The notes under the pieces were generated by a model, which saw nothing but the letters and a program-made list of their open reading frames with translations, ran no database searches and had not been told where the DNA came from. A stretch of DNA of 64,000 bases, taken from the NCBI GenBank assembly GCA_947561585.1, contig CANNZV010000932.1, positions 62,001 through 126,000 on the forward strand, in the 5' to 3' direction. The stretch comes from Caprella mutica (lineage: Eukaryota; Arthropoda; Malacostraca; Amphipoda; Caprellidae). Shown one piece after another: positions 56,501 through 64,000 of the stretch (position 1 is its first letter; the number at the start of each line of letters is the position of its first letter). The position numbers and the translations under genes were made by a program.

Positions 56501-58130
56501 ATAATGAAAATGTTTAACAGTATTCCAGAATATAGAATATATTTTGCATGAGTGATAACAGATTATATTGTGCAAAAGATTTCATATTGTACAGAAGTTT
56601 CATTATTTTGGATAATTTAAGAAAGAATACTACGCAACAGTTCTTCATTGCCTCTTTTTAACGTTTTCAAAATATCTAATTGTCAAATGAAAGTAACCCA
56701 GTCTTGATATATAACCCAACAAAGTATTTAATTATGTAGAAGCCTAGCAGAGCGAAACTTCCCTCCACGTAGTCTATAAATAATGTAGCAGTCTGATGTA
56801 AGCCTTTCGATACTCTTAGCCAAATAGCTCTTAAGCAACTGTTTATTTAAGTTCTTGTTGACATGCCAACTTGTTTGTCAGTTGTCCATTAAAGTGAAAC
56901 CGAATCTTCTTTTCGCTTCCAGACTGCAAACACAACCCGAGAAAATCGTGAAATTTGCTAATTTGCTTAAAGCTACACTTTGCTGTCTTGTTGGTTTGAC
57001 CCACTGCGGAAAAAAGGAAATTAATTCTCTAGTCAAATAATAGAACTAATGTGATAGCGAACAAAACTGTGAGAAATTCAAAGTATAAAATGATTATAAA
57101 ACGTATTTTCTTCCAATAACTTTGCAGATCAGCAAAGAGGGGAAATTTTCGTTATTGGAGATATAAATTTTAGTATTCGAATGGTCGGACAGTCCATTCC
57201 TGCATATCTCTTTTTTTACGACACAATAAAGTTAAAGTCTGAAGATCCTAGCAAACAATAATTCAACTTCAAAATTTAATAACCAAATAAAATGGGCCAA
57301 GAAGCTGTCTTAGATATCTAAATGTGAACTATAACTGTATTATGATCTTAAACCTACAAATTATAATTTTAAATATTATTATTATAAAAAAAAAATATTC
57401 AAAATTGTATGTAGAAATTTATAACAAAATCATGAAAAGGTAGAAGTTCAGAATCTACACAATCCCTAATATTTAAATTTCTACTATTTGCTCAGTTTCC
57501 CCGATATTGGCAATGGTAAAGTTTAACTCTTAAAGTTCTACATCATTCCTAATAATTCAATTTCTACCCTATTTTCTCCCTTTGTTTCCCCGATATTGGC
57601 AATGGTTTACCTCTTCTCTCACTATTGGATTTGCAGAATTTACTCGAGTAACGCTATCGGCACCTTACGATTACGGAGTCAATATGGACTGATTTAGCCA
57701 TTGAAGCCTTTGGATACAAATATCCCAGGCGAATAAACTGTGATAGAGGCAGCTTAGCAAAGTGCTGAGTAAGCTCTTTCTAAGGGGTGTTCGATAACTT
57801 AATAAGGAACAATAACTCCATACCAAAGTATGCTTGAAAGTTATTGAAGGGCCGGAGAACCAATTAACAAGTCAAATATGAATAATATATGAATAATATA
57901 TGAAATATATTATTCAATTATATAAATTGGAAAAAAAATATGCTACAAAATATTTTACTTAAAATACTGTTTTAGCTTGTAAACAATTATGCCTGGAATA
58001 GATATAATAGCAGATTAAAATTATAGTTTATCTTTAAGATTGATAATTTCAATTTACTAATTTAAAACCATACAGAATGACAAATCTTCAAGAATTCATA
58101 CAACAGGATAAATATCGAAGAATTATAAAC
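53563..58130. other. Longest repeat-poor stretch; no gene recognised
   Basis: This 4.6-kb stretch contains no minisatellite and no recognised transposon, unlike the rest of the window. The longest frame (plus 56855-57040, 61 codons) has no known domain. Two local hairpins are visible: 54268-54330 (arms of about 25 bp around ATCATCCAA/TTGGATGGT) and 56227-56255 (ATTTCGTGTATAATACACGAAAT). A diverged direct repeat TTTCCCCGATATTGGCAATGG lies at 57494 and 57585. Confidence 0.45.
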
Positions 58131-58760
58131 AGGAGTAATACAAATCAAACAAGATCTCTCCCCCCCCCATAAATAAATAGTAGTTCCTTATCAATATTTG
58201 TCTGCCTGTCTTTCTCTGGTCTGTCTGGTTAAATAAGTTATAAGATCCGAAAAAATAAAAATACAGAATATTAAAAAATCCTGGAAATAACAGAAAATCC
58301 AAGAAAAAACGAAAATTGGAAAAAATTGGAAAAAATCGATTATTCGGTCTAAAAAATAATCCGAAAAAAATAAGATCTGGAAAAAATAACAAAATCGGAG
58401 AAAAAGGAAATCAGGAAAATATAAAAAATTAAGAAATTCAGAAAATAGAAAGAAAAAATTCGGAGAAAATGTAAATCCGAAAAACCCGAAATTCGGAAAA
58501 ATACGGAGTACCGAATATCCTGAAAAACTTAAAAAGGAAAATAAATGAAAATTTGGGAAATTGAAAATCCTGATAACGGAAAAACTGGAAATATATCAAA
58601 AATCCGGAAAAACGAAGAATCGCAAACCCGAAAATACGGGAAACAGAAAAATCGGAGAAACCGGAATTTCGGGAAAAAGAAAACCCAAAAATACGGAATT
58701 GCAGAGCAAATAACACGAAAATACAGAAAAATCTGAAAGAAAATTAGGCAATATCGGTTA
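58131..58760 (+). repeat. GGAAAA/CGGAAAA degenerate repeat with flank, copy A
   Basis: After a leader (CCCCCCCCCATAAATAAATAG ... CTGTCTTTCTCTGGTCTGTC) come about 500 bp of imperfect GGAAAAAT, CCGAAAA and CGGAGAAA motifs. The same leader and motif type appear in reverse at 61985-62365. Open frames of 63-92 codons on both strands are Lys/Asn- or Phe-rich by-products. Confidence 0.7.
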
Positions 58761-60310
58761 ACTGAAAAATACAGTTCCGTGAGTTTTGACGGGTTAAAAA
58801 CTAGTTAACATAATATTTGTGATGAATGTCACATTTACTTCATAGTTAGGTATGCTAAATAGATTACGAACATTCAGAAAGTGGTCACCAAATAAATGAA
58901 ATTATTTTATTCAAAAAGCCTAATACACTCCAATATAACGATATAGAGCATTATCATAACAATATGACGTCATACAATAAAATAACGATATGGTGTTGTA
59001 AAATGATTAAGAAAATACGATTTATGGATAGACAGTTTATTTAAATCCATTAACAGAATAACTACAATGAATTAAAAGTGACAATTATTTGGATATACCG
59101 ATAAGAATTATGCATACAATTTTGACTCGTATGTTGATGAATGGATTGAGCAAGATGGACTGGTTGAAGACCCGACCAAGATCACTCATTTTAGTGATTA
59201 GTACCTTTAAAATGTTTCCATATTTGTAAAATAAAGACTCTCTTCAAGTACCTCTATCACTTGCAATCCATGCAGGGCTCCATAGCTTCATAATACCTAA
59301 AATGTAACGATAACACATTGCAGGCCATTGATGCGAGTATCTTGAGTGACTCTCAATATGTAAATTTCAATGGAGGTGTCACTTGGGATGGATGTTTACG
59401 CACTTTTATTAGGGCTACTTTGGGAGACAGAAGTCAAACACCGGCCAGTGGACACGAGTCGCTACTTACTCCCCGGAAAATGTTATTGTTATTACCCCTG
59501 TGAAATATTATAATTTAATATAATAATGGGCTTTGTATGCTAAAATATTGGAATTTTATGTTAGTATCAAAATGAGTTTCTATCGAATGGGAGCGTTGAT
59601 AATTTGGAAAATGGTGTAATATAAAATCTGAGCTATTCATCATTATTTTGAATAATAAAACAATTCAAGTGAGAGAACTTGGAAGTAAAGTTGTTGAAAG
59701 AATATATTAACCAACTCATTTGATACAGATCTCTCCAAGTTTGTGTTTTAATTCTTTAAGCAACAAACTGAATCATGCATCATATTCTTTACATAAAATC
59801 TCAAATAAAATGTTAGTGAATAGAATATCCAGCAGAATGTCAACTGGATTAGGGAAAAATGTAACTCAAGGAGTTCTTGTTCCGAATAGATATCCCCATA
59901 GTTCCATACGGCTTTAATACAAAAGTTAAGCTTAGTTTTGGACAATACCCTGTACTTTTTTTTCTCCAGCACAGTTTCGTTCACGTTCCCTCTACTCAAC
60001 TACTACCTTTCTCTCTCCTTTTATCAACTCCACCTTCAACTTTCTTAACTAGTGTTTAAAAGCCAGACTTTTACAACTGAAGTCTGGTAGAGTGCAGCCC
60101 TATCAAATTCCGTTTGCATTCTTTCTCTTCCAATCTCCCATCTTCTCAATTTTTTATCTTGTCAGTTTCAAGATCTGACCATCTCCCAACCAGACTAGCG
60201 TCAAACAGCATGTCCTTGTTCTCTATAGAAATCCTCCATCTCTAATCACGCTAACCAACAGAGATTAGTACTCGAACCCCCGCATATCCCTTCTATGCAC
60301 ACAATTCTCT
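58761..60310. other. No gene supported; weak exon-like frame at 59318-59503
   Basis: Plus frame 59318-59503 follows a splice-acceptor-like CATTGCAG and has a balanced composition (contains VNFNGGVTWDG), but I recognise no family and there is no partner exon. Frames at 59720-60059 overlap on both strands and look random. Confidence 0.35.
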
Positions 60311-60682
60311 GTGCCTAAAAAGGTTATGTTTCTTCCGTTTAAAATTTAAAAAATATAGTAAACAACGAATAAGGTTATTACCGCATAAATTTCTATCGGT
60401 ACAGTGCTACAAGAATAATGATTTACGGATAATTTTTTTAAGATTATTTCATCTTCGATTGGTCGACAAGGAGGAGGAGCAAACAAGGGATGCAGAACTA
60501 ACCCGTTAGTGCTCCACCCCTTGTTGGCTCCTCCTCCTTGCATATAGTAAAGAGTTGAATTATATTACTTTCTAATAATAAGAACTTTGAAACTCTCAAC
60601 ATAGATGGCTGTAAATTGTAGTTTGTTTTTATCCGCTAGTTTGTTGCACTGCACCCTTAAGATTACTTAATGACCTGACGAG
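60311..60682. repeat. Dispersed repeat family 5, copy B (about 370 bp)
   Basis: Same orientation as 17551-17941. Shared landmarks in order: AAAGGTTATGTTTCTTCCG, AAAATATAGTAAACA, TTTCTATCGGTACAGTG, the hairpin GGAGGAGGAGC...GTTGGCTCCTCCTCC, AATAAGAACTTTGAAACTC, AGTTTGTTGCACTGCAC and TGACCTGAC. A minus-strand 65-codon frame overlapping it is not a gene. Confidence 0.8.
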
Positions 60683-61984
60683 AAAAGAGGCTCTGCTTGC
60701 CTTTTTCCCTTCAACCGGTTAAAGTATCCCGCACGCTATCAGGTATCATTTTGGAATGGGAGGGCCAGTAACACATATATTTGATCTGTACTGTCAAACC
60801 GAAGGTACATTTCTCAAATTTTAACACCATCATCAATAAACACGTTATTATAGAGTCATAGACTATAAACGTTTTTAAGTAACTTCCTTTGCCTAATATA
60901 CATGGTATATCGGTTAAATGCTGTGATAAATTACTTATTAATTCATGATACTTTAAAACTTATAATGATTGAGAAACATTGAATCATCGTGAGAAGTATA
61001 GTTTAGAATATAATAATTATGTAGAGTTCAACCGCTAAAGAGATGAATTAAATGAGCTAGTTCATACCATAGCAAACGCATACATTCCGTTTGTCGATCT
61101 CTATTTTTGAATAACTGAAATAAACTACATATCTATTTTTATTTTCGAAACCAAATCCGCTAGATTGCAACTCGATACGCAGCGAGTTTTAAAAGATAGA
61201 AGTGGTTGTTTGTCTGTCTAAGAGTTACGGTCTCTGATTTCATTGTAGGGATTGACTACAAATGTCAGTCTGACCAATAAACTCTTTGGCTCACGTATCA
61301 GTTTGGCGATTTCAGTCACAACACTCTTATCGATGTCATCTGGAGATGAAAAAAGAAAAATACCTCGAAATGCATACTGGAAAGTGGCTGCACTTTGTAA
61401 ATCTGATACAGGGTATTTGCCATGGAATATTTCGCTAAAGGGAAACAATTTCTGTGATTTCGAAAAGGGAATTGAAAATGGAAAGAAAATGTTGTTAAAG
61501 TTTTCTATAACTTTTTGTGATAAATACTAATGAATGGAGAATACCATCAATTTATTCAAATGATTTAACTTATGATTTACGTAACACCAAAATGTTTTTA
61601 TCCGATTCATCGTAACTGTTAGATCTCCTCCGGTGTTGGCAATTACTCCCATGGCAGCGACTCTGCGATTATTTACCCCGGTGCTAATAAGCTTTCTTAA
61701 CCAATCAATTAATGAAGAAAATCTTAAAACAAAAGCCTATTTCACGCCTCTGAATTATTTTACCAATTATTTCCCATCAAAGAATTCTGTGCGGAGTAAT
61801 ACCCTCATTGGAAATTTCACACGGTTCACACAATCTTATTTTCTGTCGATATTTCTTTTGAAGGGAATAATGATGCAAGCAATTAAGAAATTAATGGGAA
61901 ATAATATTTCTGGTACAGCTTCATAATTCGTAGAAGTAGGATAAAAGCGTCTATTATAGTTACTAGTGTATTTTTCCCATCAAT
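60683..61984. other. No gene supported; open frames on both strands at 61218-61530
   Basis: Around 61218-61530 both strands are open (minus about 105 codons between stops; plus 92). The minus frame has a protein-like composition (segment FRGIFLFSSPDDIDKSVVTE), but the first in-frame Met codon assumed upstream is TTG rather than ATG, and I recognise no family. Plus frame 61633-61926 (97 codons) is also unassigned. Confidence 0.35.
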
Positions 61985-62365
61985 GATGACTGACTACAAT
62001 TTTTTGTTTTAATCCGATTTATTTTGTTTTCCGATTTTTCTATATTTCTTGGATTTTTCTTGGATTTTGTTTCTTTTCCGAATTTTCGTTTTTTTCCGAT
62101 TTTTTTTTTCTGATTTTCAGGCTGGCTTTTCTATTATTTTCAATTTTTTCTTCTATTATGTTTTCCGGATTATCTGATTTTCAGAATTTTTCGGTTCCCT
62201 GAATTTTGTTTCTAGGTTTTTCTGTTTCGGGGATTTTTCTGTTTCACGGATTTGAGTTTTTTTTTCTGAATATTATTTAAATCGTGACAGATAGCCCACA
62301 GACAAACAGAAAAAATAAAGATACGGAAATTATTTATGGGGGTGATTTATATCAAATATAGGAAT
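61985..62365 (-). repeat. GGAAAA/CGGAAAA degenerate repeat, copy B (inverted)
   Basis: On the plus strand it appears as TTTTCCGATTTTTC-type motifs. Its right side GACAAACAGAAAAAATAAAG and TATGGGGGTGATTTATATC is the reverse complement of the leader of copy A (58131). It is shorter and more diverged than copy A, lying 3.2 kb away in inverted orientation. Confidence 0.65.
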
Positions 62366-62689
62366 AAATTAGAATTCAATGTTCTATTCAGAAGTGAACT
62401 CTCTGACGAATAGGATCTCAAATTAAACAACGCTACAAAACTTACGTACCTACTTTCTCATAAAATGATAAAAGTGTTCACATTTTCAAAGTTATTTTTT
62501 GACTATTCTTGTACAACATCAAAGAAACTCTTTTTAACAGCAGGATGTTTTTCCAAATGATTTCAAGTCTGAGAAAAATCAATAAAACAACTGCGTCGCT
62601 GAACTCCTAAATAAACAACAGCGCCCGAAGAATAAACAACCTAGTAAACACATGGCATGTACACACAGAGCCATGTACACGTACACTAC
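62366..62689. other. No gene recognised
   Basis: AT-rich non-coding sequence up to the 18-bp array. Confidence 0.45.
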
Positions 62690-62903
62690 ACATAGAAACA
62701 CATACACATACAGATACGTACACATACAAACACGTACACATACAAACACGTACACATACAAACACGTACACATACAAACACATACACATACAAACACGTA
62801 CACATACAAACACGTACACATACAAACACGTACACATACAAACACGTACACATACAAACACGTACACATACAAACACGTACACATACAAACACGTACACA
62901 TAC
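62690..62903. repeat. Minisatellite, 18-bp unit, about 12 copies
   Basis: The unit is ACACGTACACATACAAAC. The first units carry variants (CATAGAAAC, CATACAGATAC). Period 18 keeps frames open on both strands for 76-123 codons (Cys/Val/Tyr-rich on minus, Thr/His on plus); these are by-products. The alternating purine-pyrimidine ACACGTACACATACA sequence is of the Z-DNA-prone kind. Confidence 0.95.
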
Positions 62904-63439
62904 GATTTGGTATCACGTTTATTACTATAGTGATGATTATAAGAACTCAAACTGATAATTTAATAATAAGGAAAATGATAATTTTTGATTTAATATTATC
63001 TGCACTTATCCTAGCTACCTCAATATTTGATACCCGTTTTTCTTTATTCATATTTTTAAATAAGTAAAACTTGTCACCATAATCATATCATGGAAATGAA
63101 CAACAACAATGAAACACTAAATGGGAATAAGTTAACATACAAAAAATAATTTAGGTAGTTACAGTTACATATTTCACATTGTTACGTATTACTGTAAACC
63201 ACATTTAATGATCAATTCGTGACAGAAAATATTTCTTTTTTAGATAAAACACCCACTATGACACGTTCCATCAAACTGTCTATATTTTATTATAAAGTAG
63301 CTAACAAATTTTCAAAATTTCGTAACGGTAGGAATAATGTAAGTTGTCCTACCTTACTAAGAATTTATGTTAACACATCGAAATTCTAAAATCTTAAAGC
63401 ATCCTCACCATTCGTTACCACCTCACCAGAATATTAGCC
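62904..63439. other. No gene recognised
   Basis: AT-rich non-coding sequence; composition changes sharply to GC-richer DNA at about 63420. Confidence 0.45.
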
Positions 63440-64000
63440 CCCGTAAGACGACGCCGTATACGCTTGTCAACCGCTATGGTCCCTCTTACCACTCCGAAAG
63501 TTTTAAGCTGTTCAAAATATTACGAGCGGTAATGAGCGTGCCAAAGCGGTGCACCGATAAGGCGGCGTTGCTAAAGCATAGGCTCAACGGTAACGAGCGT
63601 TGGTTTAGCTGTATGGCGTTGTGCGACCTACAAACCAATGACGATCGAAGTTCATCAGTGCAATGAATCGCTGATTCAATGCATGGCACCGTTCCAGCAC
63701 TCCCATGTCAGCGCGTAAAACGTCCTCAACCGCAACACTAAATTTATGCAACGTTTAATCACCGCCCGGGTAAAGTTGGTGGGGCAACGGGTGGTCCAGC
63801 GTTCAAAATTTCTGCGGTGGCCTACCCTATCGGACCAAAATGTCAACGAACTTGCGTCTAGCGGTGTCAAATTTTGACAAAGCCTGGTTGGAGCAGTGGT
63901 AAACTTTACCATAGCGGAAATCTTCCGCTGGTCACCGCTCGAAATATTTTGTGCAGCTCAAAACTTTCGGAGCGGTAGGTGGTACCATAAGCCGTGGTCA
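63440..64000. mobile_element. GC-rich inverted-repeat element, cut by the window edge
   Basis: Left arm 63465-63540 (ACTCCGAAAGTTTTAAGCTG ... CAAAATATTACGAGCGGT) is the diverged reverse complement of 63931-64000 (ACCGCTCGAAATATTTTGTG ... AACTTTCGGAGCGGT). GC content is clearly higher than elsewhere, and GCGGT/ACCGC recurs inside. Open frames at 63367-63666 and 63676-63912 show no recognisable domain. It looks like a non-autonomous foldback or MITE-type element whose right terminus lies outside the window. Confidence 0.7.

Noticed and set aside
58438..58736. Phe-rich or Lys-rich frames suggesting a membrane or coiled-coil protein
   Set aside because: Composition comes from GGAAAA-type degenerate repeats open on both strands.
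62579..62950. Cys/Val/Tyr-rich frame resembling a cysteine-rich protein
   Set aside because: By-product of the 18-bp ACACGTACACATACAAAC repeat.

Overview
This is a eukaryotic nuclear window, very AT-rich and almost without genes. It contains no operons, no dense coding and no convincing protein-coding exon. The one gene I can call with confidence is an elongator tRNA-Met (CAT) on the minus strand at 11860-11932, of the metazoan type. The transposon content (piggyBac-like MITEs with TTAA sites, a PIF/Harbinger-like MITE, a hAT-like MITE, a foldback-like element, a possible Helentron-type element) suggests an animal and most probably an arthropod. That assignment is an inference; I cannot name the species.

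The dominant content is tandem repeats. At least sixteen unrelated minisatellites (periods of about 16-67 bp) cover roughly 12.7 kb, about a fifth of the window: 2.7, 4.1, 8.5, 13.2, 21.5, 22.0, 26.5, 27.1, 28.3, 31.3, 32.3, 41.7, 45.3, 47.3, 50.2, 51.4 and 62.7 kb. Nearly all long open reading frames are by-products of these arrays. They stay open because the period is a multiple of three (18, 21, 42, 48 bp) or because no stop occurs in any phase. Several arrays abut one another (21.5-22.7, 26.5-29.6, 31.3-33.0 and 45.3-48.5 kb).

The second layer is short non-autonomous DNA transposons and dispersed repeats. One MITE family (ends AGGGTAAGTTCCGAGTTATC) has about fifteen full or partial copies. 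A piggyBac-like family has two inverted copies (23.6 and 42.6 kb). A foldback-type element at 25.4-26.4 kb has terminal repeats built of 16-17 bp subrepeats and a 9-bp target duplication. A PIF/Harbinger-like MITE (20.5 kb) and a hAT-like MITE (10.4 kb) have recognisable target duplications. Other families are: one carrying nuclear-receptor half-site motifs (12.8 and 19.7 kb); one of about 380 bp with a central G/C-rich hairpin (17.6 and 60.3 kb); one of diverged GGAAAA-rich repeats (58.1 and 62.0 kb); short TATGGTGGGGCCATAG hairpins (five copies); and a GC-rich inverted-repeat element that runs off the right edge (63.4-64.0 kb).

The remaining stretches (notably 1-2.7, 14.5-16.4, 36.2-37.6, 49-50.2 and 53.6-58.1 kb) are AT-rich DNA where I recognise no gene. 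They could be intergenic or lie in large introns. I found no CRISPR array, rRNA, autonomous transposase, viral gene or undescribed gene system. The most unusual items are the foldback element, the dyad-symmetric minisatellites, and the repeat that spreads nuclear-receptor motifs.
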